NCBI GenBank assembly: GCA_017861415.1
Contig: JAGFXS010000059.1
Span: 1-7,749 of the forward strand
Direction: 5' to 3'
Length of the DNA stretch: 7,749 nucleotides
DNA from: Bacillota bacterium
GTDB taxonomy: Bacteria > Bacillota > Clostridia > Oscillospirales > Oscillospiraceae
In this document: positions 1 to 6,191 of the stretch, in pieces
Numbering within the stretch: the stretch's first letter is position 1
Layout: each line of letters starts with the position of its first letter
Notes under the pieces: generated by a model
Seen by the model: only the letters and a program-made list of their open reading frames with translations
Databases searched by the model: none
What the model was told of the DNA's origin: nothing
Made by a program: the position numbers and the translations under genes

Positions 1-408
1 GCCGGACTCACCCCTGTGGAGCTGCGGCTGGATGCGCGCGCCCAGGCGCTGATCTCCGGTACACCGGCAGGAGCGGCAGACTTCGATACAGAGTTTTTAG
101 ACTATGTTCTGGCGGTAGGGGTAGTGCCCCATGTACAGGCGGCCATCGCGCACATCAACGCCCATTCCACCGGCCACAGCGAAGCAATTGTCACGGAAAC
201 TTCGGCGCATGCCAACCTTTTTGCCCGTCTAGTGGACAGTGCCGCCGTCTATCTGAACGCCTCCACCCGGTTTACCGACGGCGGGGAGTTCGGACTTGGC
301 TGTGAAATGGGCATTTCCACACAAAAGCTCCACGCCAGAGGTCCCATGGGTCTGCGGGAGCTGACCAGCTATAAGTATGTGGTGCGAGGCAACGGACAGA
401 TCCGGTAA
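1..408 (+). CDS. proA: Gamma-glutamyl phosphate reductase (glutamate-5-semialdehyde dehydrogenase), C-terminal part
   Basis: This enzyme reduces gamma-glutamyl phosphate to glutamate-5-semialdehyde with NADPH, the second step of proline synthesis from glutamate, in the cytoplasm. The reading frame is open from base 1 and ends at TAA 406-408, giving the last 135 residues of a protein normally about 415-430 long; the start and the catalytic cysteine region lie outside the window. Within the visible part, V42 to I64 fits the ProA family signature V-x5-A-[LIV]-x-H-I-x2-[HY]-[GS]-[ST]-x-H-[ST]-[DE]-x-I. The very conserved tail follows, with [15 protein letters not shown], then [15 protein letters not shown] and the closing Gly-Asn-Gly-Gln-Ile-Arg. 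No terminator lies between its stop and the next gene, so transcripts may run on to the terminator at 766-799. The upstream partner proB is expected but not visible. Confidence 0.96.
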   Translation, partial: AGLTPVELRLDARAQALISGTPAGAADFDTEFLDYVLAVGVVPHVQAAIAHINAHSTGHSEAIVTETSAHANLFARLVDSAAVYLNASTRFTDGGEFGLGCEMGISTQKLHARGPMGLRELTSYKYVVRGNGQIR

Positions 409-442
409 GGCATGGAAATTTCTCTTTCTTTTTCGATTCCTG

Positions 443-471
443 TTGACCTTTTTCTTCCTCTGGGCTACAAT
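443..471 (+). promoter_or_regulatory. Sigma-A/sigma-70 type promoter for the 71-residue orphan gene
   Basis: A -35 box TTGACC (443-448) and a -10 box TACAAT (466-471) are separated by exactly 17 bases, each one mismatch from consensus. Transcription would start near 477-480, leaving a leader of roughly 50 bases before the ATG at 527. It lies 34 bases after the proA stop, so the small gene has its own promoter. No operator-like inverted repeat is seen around it. Confidence 0.8.
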
Positions 472-526
472 AAGGAACACACTACTTGGACAGTTTCGAC
501 AAGCTGTATTAGGGGGTAAGGGAAGC

Positions 527-742
527 ATGTCGCAAAATTGGACAGCATTTGAGGACTTTTTATGGGAGTCATTTTGTGACGGGCAGGCCACGCGCGAACT
601 GCGCCTTTCCCAAGAGGAGCTCCTGTATCTCCAGACCCGGTATCCCGCAAGCTCCTGCGCCCACAGTGGACAGGAAAAGGATGGGAAGGCCTGGTATCTG
701 GTCAGTTTTCGCTCGGTGCGCATTCTGCGCCCTTGCGTATAA
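527..742 (+). CDS. Small hypothetical protein, 71 residues, unrecognised
   Basis: I do not recognise this protein. The ATG at 527 is preferred because AGGGGG (511-516) and AAGGGAAG (518-525) lie just upstream and a near-consensus promoter stands about 55 bases before it; the frame is open further upstream, but that longer form would overlap the end of proA and start ahead of the promoter. The product has no signal peptide or membrane segment. Its N-terminal half is acidic and aromatic (W5, F8, F11, W13, F16), followed by a likely helix LRLSQEELLYLQTRYP (about residues 25-40), a polar stretch, and a hydrophobic/basic end AWYLVSFRSVRILRPCV. Three cysteines (17, 44, 70) form no recognisable metal motif. 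The gene has its own promoter and terminator, so it is a complete single-gene unit, probably a cytoplasmic protein of unknown role. That it is translated is likely but inferred from these signals. Confidence 0.7.
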   Translation: MSQNWTAFEDFLWESFCDGQATRELRLSQEELLYLQTRYPASSCAHSGQEKDGKAWYLVSFRSVRILRPCV

Positions 743-765
743 GTTCTCACATTTTTGTATAAGTC

Positions 766-799
766 AAGCGGACGAAACCAAGGTTTCGTCCGCTTTTTT
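766..799 (+). terminator. Intrinsic terminator after the orphan gene, possibly acting on both strands
   Basis: A perfect 14-bp inverted repeat (arms 766-779 and 782-795, beginning AAGCGGACG) with a minimal loop runs straight into a T-tract at 794-799. It lies 23 bases after the orphan gene's stop and would also end read-through from proA. Seen from the minus strand, it begins 5 bases past the stop of the flavin oxidoreductase gene, but there the trailing sequence is only TTGACTT, so termination in that direction would be weaker. Confidence 0.9.
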
Positions 800-804
800 C
801 TATG

Positions 805-2754
805 CTATAGCGCAGATGCAGCCCGATAGCCGCTGTGGATTGCGTCCCACAGTTTGCCGGGTTTTTGAGCGTCGCCCACGGAAATCACCTGCGGACAGGC
901 CTCTCGAAGATAATCGCCGTAGGGTCTGGCCGACCGAATCCCCAAGGCCAGCACCACCCGGTCGCAGGGATAGACAAATGTCTCCCCTGTGTTAGAATCG
1001 CAGAACCAGATCCGATCCAGTCCGATTTTGGTGAGGCGGCGATCTGTCATAAAGACCACCTGGTTGAGCTCCAAAACCCCCGTCACCACATTCCTGTTGG
1101 AGCCTAGTGCCCCTGGGGCAATCCTAGAGGCCGCCTCCAGGACCACCACGGCATTGTTTCGCTCCCGCTCGCAGAGGATTTCAGCGGTCTCCAGCCCTGT
1201 CATTCCAGAGCCGACCACCACCACACTCTCCTCACGGACATCCAACGACCCGGTGATCACCTCTACCGGGGTACAAACCAGGTGATTCTCCCTGCCGCCC
1301 TCAATCTCAATAGACGAAGGTATCAAGGGCACGCCGCCGGTGGCATCCAAAATGGCCCAGGGCCCTATCTCCGCCAGTTCCTGCACAGTGGGTGTCTTGC
1401 CAAAGAACATCGCCACGCCGGCGTCTACGCAGCGTCGATGAAGGCTGTCGATGGCCCACCAGATCTTTTCCTTCCGAGGCACGGTCCCCGCCAGACGCAG
1501 CTGCCCGCCGGGACTTGCCTCCCGCTCAAACAGTTCAACTCGGAATCCTCGCCGGGCTGCCGTCAAGGCCGCCTCCATCCCCCCCGGGCCAGCCCCCAGC
1601 ACCACCACCAGGCGGTCCCCGCCGTCCCGGGACGGCGGGGCGAACTGGGCCTCATACCCTGCTTGTGGGTTCATGGCACAGGTAAGCCGTTCCAGTTGAT
1701 ACTCCATCTCCAGGCAGGCCATGCAGGAGATACAAGGGACAATATCCGCCTGCTGGCCGGAGAGCGCCTTGTTTGTCCACTGAGGATCCGCCAGATGACT
1801 GCGGACACTGCCCACGAAATCCGTGTAGCCCTCCCGCAACAATTCCTCGGCAAAGGCCGGATCCCGCACCACGGCGACCCCGCAGACGGGAATGGACACC
1901 GTCTTCTTCACCGCCTTCATGAGATGCTTCCGCCAGCCCTGGAGATAGTTCATAGGCTCCATACTCTGGCTTAATTTGCTGGCAGTTCCTGCGGCGGTGA
2001 CACTGATGGCATCCACACCCCAGGACTCCAGCATCTGGCAGACCTTGATGCCCGTATCTGCATGGTAGCCCTTTTGTCCGATATACTCCTCCAAGGAAAT
2101 TCGCACCATTAAGGGGAACTCCCATCCGCAGGCGCGGCGAATCTCTTCTACGATCAACCGGAGGATTTTGGCCCGATTTTCCAGACTCCCGCCAAATTCG
2201 TCTCGACGGCGGTTGGTAACAGGGCTTAAAAAGCTCTGAATGAGATAGTTGTGGGCACCGTGAACCTCAACCCCGTCAAAGCCTGCTTCCTTGAGACGAG
2301 CTGCCGCCCGTCCGAAAGCAGCCGCTACCTCACAAATCTCTTCTGACGTGGCTGCCCGGGCACCGCCTTTTTTCCCTGGGGTATCACTGGCAGAGATGAG
2401 GCCGCCCGGTGAAAGAGTCGCATCCCCATTGGCTCCGGGATGGAAAAGCTGGGCGAACAGCTTACTGCCATGGATATGAATCCGCTCCGCCATCTTCCGG
2501 AATTCAGGGATACCCTCGTCCCTGGAGGCAAACATCTCCTTAGACACACTGACGCCGTGGACTTCGTCTACCACCACCGCCTCGGTGATAATAAGCCCTA
2601 CGCCACCCTTGGCTCTGGCCTCATAGTAGGAAATAATATCCTCTGTGGCCTCCCCTGCCTCGTTGGACAACAGGGTGCGCGCCGCTGTCATCACCGACCG
2701 GTTTCGTATCGTCAGACTGCCCAGCTTTCCAGGGGAATTCAGTATCTCATACAT
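805..2754 (-). CDS. NADH:flavin oxidoreductase with 4Fe-4S cluster, 2,4-dienoyl-CoA reductase / enoate reductase type
   Basis: This 649-residue cytoplasmic flavoenzyme probably reduces a carbon-carbon double bond in an activated unsaturated substrate. An Old Yellow Enzyme-like FMN barrel covers about residues 1-335. It shows NRSVM near 18-22, YYEARAKGGVGLIITE at 43-58, and HGAHNYL at 165-171, followed by FLSP and the N-x-R-x-D-E-F-GGS-x-E-NR pattern; Y170 sits where E. coli FadH has its active-site tyrosine. A 4Fe-4S motif C341-x2-C344-x2-C347-x11-C359 follows. Next come an FAD-binding Rossmann motif GAGPGG (387-392) and an NAD(P)H-binding motif GSGMTG (515-520). Length and domain order match FadH, bacterial enoate reductases, the bile-acid enzymes BaiCD/BaiH and trimethylamine dehydrogenase, so family membership is firm but the substrate is not. 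The start has a strong ribosome site. It is last in the minus-strand run, 32 bases after the HAD gene. Confidence 0.93.
   Translation of the reverse strand: MYEILNSPGKLGSLTIRNRSVMTAARTLLSNEAGEATEDIISYYEARAKGGVGLIITEAVVVDEVHGVSVSKEMFASRDEGIPEFRKMAERIHIHGSKLFAQLFHPGANGDATLSPGGLISASDTPGKKGGARAATSEEICEVAAAFGRAAARLKEAGFDGVEVHGAHNYLIQSFLSPVTNRRRDEFGGSLENRAKILRLIVEEIRRACGWEFPLMVRISLEEYIGQKGYHADTGIKVCQMLESWGVDAISVTAAGTASKLSQSMEPMNYLQGWRKHLMKAVKKTVSIPVCGVAVVRDPAFAEELLREGYTDFVGSVRSHLADPQWTNKALSGQQADIVPCISCMACLEMEYQLERLTCAMNPQAGYEAQFAPPSRDGGDRLVVVLGAGPGGMEAALTAARRGFRVELFEREASPGGQLRLAGTVPRKEKIWWAIDSLHRRCVDAGVAMFFGKTPTVQELAEIGPWAILDATGGVPLIPSSIEIEGGRENHLVCTPVEVITGSLDVREESVVVVGSGMTGLETAEILCERERNNAVVVLEAASRIAPGALGSNRNVVTGVLELNQVVFMTDRRLTKIGLDRIWFCDSNTGETFVYPCDRVVLALGIRSARPYGDYLREACPQVISVGDAQKPGKLWDAIHSGYRAASAL
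1617..1640. repeat. Perfect 24-base GC-rich palindrome inside the flavin oxidoreductase gene
   Basis: Bases 1617-1628 (CCCCGCCGTCCC) are the exact reverse complement of 1629-1640, and 22 of the 24 bases are G or C. The match stops at both ends. In the minus-strand mRNA it can form a 10-bp stem with a CCGG loop. It encodes residues 372-380 (A-P-P-S-R-D-G-G-D), the linker between the iron-sulfur/barrel part and the FAD domain. It may be a by-product of Pro/Gly codons in GC-rich DNA, or may slow translation between domains. Confidence 0.85.
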
Positions 2755-2763
2755 CCTCTGCGT

Positions 2764-2771
2764 CCTCCTTT
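2764..2771 (-). promoter_or_regulatory. Ribosome binding site of the flavin oxidoreductase gene
   Basis: AAAGGAGG on the minus strand lies 9 bases before the ATG at 2754-2752. It is a near-perfect Shine-Dalgarno site and fixes the start of the 649-residue protein. Confidence 0.9.
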
Positions 2772-2786
2772 ATGATCCCAGCGTTA

Positions 2787-3470
2787 TTACAAAATAAGTT
2801 TCAGAGCTTCCATGTAATTTCGGGCCTCCCACGTGGGCACAATCTCCCCCCAAGGCTGCCCTTCCGGGTTATACCAAATGGTGTCAATACCTGCGTTATG
2901 TCCCCCAAGTATATCGGAGGTAAGACTGTCCCCCACCACTATAGCTCTTTTCCTGTCCGGAAGGGGAAGCGCCCGACACACCTCGTCAAAATATGCTTTG
3001 CTGGGCTTCTGACAGCCTAGTTCCGTGGAGATAAAAACCCCCGCGAACAACTCCCTGATGGGTGATCGCTCCAGCCTTCCCCGCTGAACCCGGGCCACTC
3101 CGTTGGTAACGATCACCAAATTGCAACGGCCGTGGAGACTCCGACAGAAATCCTCCGCGCCCGGCAGCAGCCTGCCGTGGGCAATGAGCTGGTCCATAAA
3201 ATGCTCATTCATGGCAGCAGGGTCATAGTCTCCGCCTACTAGCTCCATAAAGCCTCCAAAACGACGGGCGAGGATCTCCTCCTGGGTGATCTCCCCCCGC
3301 TCAAAGGACTTCCACAGAGCCTTGTTTGCCTGATGGTATGCCTGATGGTGCTCCTGTGACATGGGGTAGCCGTAGTGGGTCAGGGTAGCCCCTAACGCCT
3401 TCTTTTCCGAGTAGTCAAAATCGAAAAGTGTGTTGTCCGCGTCCAGCAGGACGTAATCGTACTTTGCCAT
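2787..3470 (-). CDS. HAD-family hydrolase, YjjG-like pyrimidine nucleotidase
   Basis: This 227-residue soluble protein has all four haloacid-dehalogenase phosphatase motifs. They are DADNT at 10-14 with nucleophile D10 and acid/base D12, T122 in VTNG, K155 in CQKP, and the Mg-binding GDSLTSD at 180-186. A helical C1-type cap occupies roughly residues 15-100. The sequence DADNTLFDFD and the length resemble the YjjG family (E. coli YjjG is about 225 residues), which dephosphorylates UMP, dUMP, dTMP and non-canonical pyrimidine nucleotides and so helps keep them out of DNA. Substrate range within HAD families is loose, so the exact substrate is inferred. The gene starts 20 bases after azlD behind a weak purine-rich site (AGAGAAG) and ends in tandem TAA codons 32 bases before the flavoenzyme gene. 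Close spacing suggests co-transcription, with no obvious shared pathway. Confidence 0.88.
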   Translation of the reverse strand: MAKYDYVLLDADNTLFDFDYSEKKALGATLTHYGYPMSQEHHQAYHQANKALWKSFERGEITQEEILARRFGGFMELVGGDYDPAAMNEHFMDQLIAHGRLLPGAEDFCRSLHGRCNLVIVTNGVARVQRGRLERSPIRELFAGVFISTELGCQKPSKAYFDEVCRALPLPDRKRAIVVGDSLTSDILGGHNAGIDTIWYNPEGQPWGEIVPTWEARNYMEALKLIL

Positions 3471-3490
3471 GATCTTCTCTCATTTCATCG

Positions 3491-3799
3491 TTATAGCAGC
3501 ACCAGCTCCAAGAGGAATACCACAGAGCAGGCAGCCAGCGCTACCTGTAAAAGACTAAGGCCCCGAAGGGCTGCAATCACCGCCACAATTAGCGCCGCCA
3601 GTCCCGACCAGAAGGTCCCCGTGGCGTGGAGAATGGCGGGGAAGGTCATCACCGCCAGGGTCACATAGGGAACGTAGTAGAGAAAGGAGCGGATGGTTCG
3701 GTTCCGAATCTCCCGCCGGATGAGGGTCAAGGGCAGCACCCGGATCAAATAAGTCACAAGGGCCATCACCCCAATATACAGATATACGTTATGTTCCAT
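3491..3799 (-). CDS. azlD: Branched-chain amino acid exporter small subunit, AzlD family
   Basis: This 102-residue integral membrane protein is the small partner of AzlC. AzlCD-type pairs (YgaZH in E. coli) export branched-chain amino acids and their analogues such as 4-azaleucine. It has about four hydrophobic segments: YLYIGVMALVTYLIRVLPL near the N-terminus, the conserved R-S-F-L-Y-Y-V-P-Y-V-T-L-A-V-M-T-F-P region, then two segments near the C-terminus ending ELVLL. I chose the ATG at 3799 (protein starting MEHNVYLY) because GAGGAGG at 3815-3809 is 9 bases upstream. A start 24 bases earlier would add MGKRRRRT and put that ribosome site inside the gene. The 5' end overlaps the azlC stop by 11 bases, typical of translational coupling and of the known azlC-azlD arrangement. 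Confidence 0.92.
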   Translation of the reverse strand: MEHNVYLYIGVMALVTYLIRVLPLTLIRREIRNRTIRSFLYYVPYVTLAVMTFPAILHATGTFWSGLAALIVAVIAALRGLSLLQVALAACSVVFLLELVLL

Positions 3800-4514
3800 G
3801 GTCCGTCGCCTCCTCTTCCCCAATGGGGAACAGCACCGCCGCCGCCCCAGCGATCACCACCGTGAGCAGAATGATGGTAACCCCCTGAGATATCCGGGAG
3901 AGTACGGGCAGCTGGGCAAATAGAAAGCTGAGGATCATGCCGGCTGCCACCGTCCCGGCCACCACCTTGTCTTTCTTGGCCGGAGGAATGAACACAGCAA
4001 TAAGCATACCGAACAGCGCCACCCCCAAAGCGCTTACCACCCGATCAGGGAGCACATCGCCCATCACTGCCCCAACTACGGTGCCCAGGGTCCAGCCGGG
4101 GCAGGCCACGGCAAAGGCCCCCAGAGAGTACATAGGCTCTAGATAGGTCTCGCCACGGGCTATGGAGATGCCAAAAATCTCGTCGGTTACCGTCAGCCCA
4201 AAGAGAAGACGGCATGGTAGGCTCACCGACTGATCCAGCCGCTGAGACAGAGCGCAGGACATGAGGAGATATCGGGCGTTGATGATAAGCTCCATGATGG
4301 CCATCACCAGATAACCAGATCCGGCGGCGATCACCGTGGTGCCGGCAAACTGCCCGGCGGAGGTCATATTAGTAAAGCTCATCAGTCCGCCCTGAAAGGC
4401 GGTGATGCCAGCGTTTTGCATGGCAATGCCCAGAGAAACGGAAACGGCAAAGTAGCCCAGAGCAATGGGGATACCATCCTTCATGCCCCGGCGAAACCAG
4501 CCTGCTTTAGTCAC
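3789..4514 (-). CDS. azlC: Branched-chain amino acid exporter large subunit, AzlC family
   Basis: This is a 241-residue polytopic inner-membrane protein, close to the family's usual 230-255. Family hallmarks are the N-terminal G-M-K-D-G-I-P-I-A-L-G-Y (10-21), the S-F-T-N-M-T-S-A-G-Q-F-A-G stretch (46-58), the INARYLLM motif (78-85) and the LTVTDEIFGIS motif (107-117). The C-terminal half has several further hydrophobic segments. With AzlD it probably exports branched-chain amino acids, possibly as overflow protection. The start is a GTG at 4514-4512 with AGGTGA (4524-4519) just upstream; an internal ATG at 4484 lacks a ribosome site and would cut into the conserved N-terminus. It lies 36 bases after the binding-protein gene with no terminator between them. 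No Lrp/AsnC-type regulator gene is adjacent in this window. Confidence 0.93.
   Translation of the reverse strand: MTKAGWFRRGMKDGIPIALGYFAVSVSLGIAMQNAGITAFQGGLMSFTNMTSAGQFAGTTVIAAGSGYLVMAIMELIINARYLLMSCALSQRLDQSVSLPCRLLFGLTVTDEIFGISIARGETYLEPMYSLGAFAVACPGWTLGTVVGAVMGDVLPDRVVSALGVALFGMLIAVFIPPAKKDKVVAGTVAAGMILSFLFAQLPVLSRISQGVTIILLTVVIAGAAAVLFPIGEEEATDHGT
3809..3815 (-). promoter_or_regulatory. Ribosome binding site deciding the azlD start
   Basis: GAGGAGG on the minus strand is 9 bases before ATG 3799-3797 and lies inside the end of azlC. It supports the shorter 102-residue AzlD over the 110-residue reading. Confidence 0.85.
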
Positions 4515-4518
4515 GTTA

Positions 4519-4524
4519 TCACCT
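4519..4524 (-). promoter_or_regulatory. Ribosome binding site supporting the GTG start of azlC
   Basis: AGGTGA on the minus strand stands 4 bases before the GTG at 4514-4512. It is shorter and closer than the other ribosome sites here, which suggests modest initiation. It is the only such site near the conserved N-terminus. Confidence 0.6.
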
Positions 4525-4550
4525 GTTTTCCTAATGATTTATGCTTGCGG

Positions 4551-6113
4551 TCAGGATCCAGATTGATCAAGGGGCACATAACCGCAGCCCTCAACCATCT
4601 CCTGCCCCTGAGGAGAAGTCAAATAGTCCAGAAGCGCCTTCACATTCCCCTCCGGCTCCTTGGCCGTGACCGCGTAGATTGGGAAAGTAAGGGGATAGGT
4701 GTTATCTGCGATATGCTCTACCGTGGGAGCAATACCGTCGATGGCAAGAAGCTTCAGCCCTTCCCCTGTTTTCATCCCCGTGGCGAAGAAGCGAAAAGAA
4801 TAGCCGACAGCTCCCGTATAGTTCCGGTAAGCGGCTACTGCGTCTACAATGCCGCCCATGCCGGCGGCATACTCCTCCCGGAGGGGGGTAGGCAGCTCCT
4901 TCCCCTCCATAAATGCCTCCATTGCGGTCTGACTGCCGGAATTGGCAGGCCGCTGGAAGGGCAGGATGGACTCATTCTCCCCACCGAGCGTCTTCCAGTT
5001 AGTGATCTTTTTTTGATAAATATCTTGAATCTCGGTTTGTGTCAAATTAGAGACAGGATTTTCACTATTCACAAAGAAAACAAAGGCCTCCTTGCCGATG
5101 GGGTGCAGCTGCATTTGGACACCTGCAGCTTCCGCTGCTGCAAGCTGCTCCTTGGAAGGCTGTAGCACGAAGATAACATCTACCTCTCCCCGGATCAGCC
5201 GTTCATAGGCCGTGGAGGTTTTGCTGCACTGGACAACCTCATGCCAGCGGCTGTTCTCTTCCTTGGAGGGGTATTTCTCCCTTATGGGCAAATCCTCTGA
5301 GGTAGCGTCTCCCTCCAAACCCTGGTACACCGCCTGGGCAAGGGCACTGTAAACCGGGTAGAGGGCAGTGGCTCCGTCCAAACGGGGGTAGTTCTCTGTG
5401 ATGGTGAGGGTCGGTGCCTCCCGGGGGACATAGAGAATGTTCTCCCGATTATCGGGATCATAGGGCCAGAGATCCACCTCGTTTTCCACCTTTAGTACGC
5501 TGTAGTCCCGGTCCAGGAAGTAGGCCGATCTTGCGTGAAACTGAAAAGCACAGACTGCCCCCAGCAAAAGGCAGGCACCAAAGAGGGCCGTGCCCCGACG
5601 GAGCCTCAGAGTTTCCGGCTTTCTGATCACATCCCATAGGAGAAACACCACGAACATGCCACCGTAGCACAGGGTAATCATCAGGGGGTAGGACGCAAAA
5701 TCTCCCATGAAGGCCAGTAAAAAGTTACCACCAAACCAGGGTGCGGACATAGTCAGCAGAATCTGCTGAAACAAGTTACTGCCAAACTGATAGCCTGACA
5801 GGCCAAAGGCGGCCACAAAGACCAGTAAGTAGTAGCCAAGGGGCAGCAACACCGGGAAATAGCGCCACAGGGCATCTTGGGGCAAGGCTCCCTTTCTTCC
5901 GGCCCTGTATCGCAGGAAAACAGCCGTCAAGATGCCGCCCAAGGCAGGACTCAGCAAAGGATGAATCTGTGCGGTAAACCAGCATAAGATCCCGAATACC
6001 GCCGGGACCAACAGCAGGGTCCAAATGAGACTTCTAATCACATAGCGCCGGACACCGCCCGGACTTTGCACCTCGGGATCCCATTGCGGGGCTTGCTTCT
6101 CAAACTCTGCCAT
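4551..6113 (-). CDS. Polytopic membrane protein fused to a PstS-like phosphate/oxyanion-binding domain
   Basis: This 520-residue protein joins an N-terminal membrane region (about 1-195) to a periplasmic-binding-protein fold (about 205-520). Hydrophobic segments lie near 26-48, 51-68, 85-105, 115-137, 142-162 and 175-192. Positive loops at 68-84 and 161-174 suggest five true crossings, with 115-137 re-entrant or external, which places the binding domain outside the cell. That domain has the Firmicute PstS-like pattern: YPRLDGATALYP (242-253), SKTSTAYERLIRGEVDVIF (297-315), ITNWKTLGG (370-378), FQRPANSGSQT (386-396) and GAVGYSF (434-440). It is likely to bind phosphate or a similar anion, as a transporter component or sensor; no pstCAB or phoU genes are adjacent. 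The start has AAAGGAG (6126-6120) 6 bases upstream. The gene sits between the HIT gene and azlC. Confidence 0.88.
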   Translation of the reverse strand: MAEFEKQAPQWDPEVQSPGGVRRYVIRSLIWTLLLVPAVFGILCWFTAQIHPLLSPALGGILTAVFLRYRAGRKGALPQDALWRYFPVLLPLGYYLLVFVAAFGLSGYQFGSNLFQQILLTMSAPWFGGNFLLAFMGDFASYPLMITLCYGGMFVVFLLWDVIRKPETLRLRRGTALFGACLLLGAVCAFQFHARSAYFLDRDYSVLKVENEVDLWPYDPDNRENILYVPREAPTLTITENYPRLDGATALYPVYSALAQAVYQGLEGDATSEDLPIREKYPSKEENSRWHEVVQCSKTSTAYERLIRGEVDVIFVLQPSKEQLAAAEAAGVQMQLHPIGKEAFVFFVNSENPVSNLTQTEIQDIYQKKITNWKTLGGENESILPFQRPANSGSQTAMEAFMEGKELPTPLREEYAAGMGGIVDAVAAYRNYTGAVGYSFRFFATGMKTGEGLKLLAIDGIAPTVEHIADNTYPLTFPIYAVTAKEPEGNVKALLDYLTSPQGQEMVEGCGYVPLDQSGS

Positions 6114-6119
6114 CCGATA

Positions 6120-6126
6120 CTCCTTT
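6120..6126 (-). promoter_or_regulatory. Ribosome binding site of the PstS-like fusion gene
   Basis: AAAGGAG on the minus strand lies 6 bases before the ATG at 6113-6111. It is only 11 bases after a hairpin (6138-6173), so folding there could affect access to it. Confidence 0.85.
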
Positions 6127-6137
6127 CCTAAACAGGA

Positions 6138-6173
6138 CAGTGCCCCTGCCTGAGGTCATCAGACAGGGGACTG
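6138..6173 (-). other. Imperfect hairpin between the HIT and PstS-like genes
   Basis: The two arms pair CAGT/ACTG at the base (6138-6141 with 6170-6173), then, after one bulged base, CCCCTG/CAGGGG, then CTGA/TCAG beyond one mismatch, closing on a 5-base loop (GGTCA on the plus strand). There is no T-tract after it in the direction of transcription, so it is not a standard intrinsic terminator. It fills about half of the 78-base intergenic gap. Possible roles are an RNA processing or stability element, or partial attenuation. Confidence 0.55.
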
Positions 6174-6191
6174 CCGATCAGCGTTCCTTCT

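Noticed and set aside
377..526. Longer N-terminus for the orphan gene starting at 377
   Set aside because: It would overlap proA, start upstream of the promoter, and lacks a ribosome site; the ATG at 527 is better supported.
229..750. Minus-strand open frame of 173 codons opposite proA and the orphan gene
   Set aside because: It overlaps the conserved proA C-terminus and the promoter/orphan unit. The product is basic and low-complexity with no domain.
549..995. Plus-strand open frame running through the terminator
   Set aside because: It reads through the terminator stem and into antisense of the flavoenzyme, and has no ribosome site.
1282..1974. Plus-strand open frame of 230 codons
   Set aside because: It is wholly antisense to the flavin oxidoreductase, whose motifs are unmistakable. 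The product is a low-complexity His/Pro/Arg-rich sequence typical of a GC-rich shadow frame.
1652..2125. Second minus-strand frame of 157 codons inside the flavoenzyme gene, suggesting a frameshift
   Set aside because: The 649-codon frame is intact with all motifs in order, so no frameshift is needed; this is an overlapping shadow frame.
3329..3349. Short direct repeat GCCTGATGGT
   Set aside because: It simply encodes the HQAYHQA stretch in the HAD cap domain, and there are only two copies.
4416..5165. Plus-strand open frame of 249 codons
   Set aside because: Antisense to azlC and the PstS-like gene, with no recognisable domain and no ribosome site or promoter supporting it.
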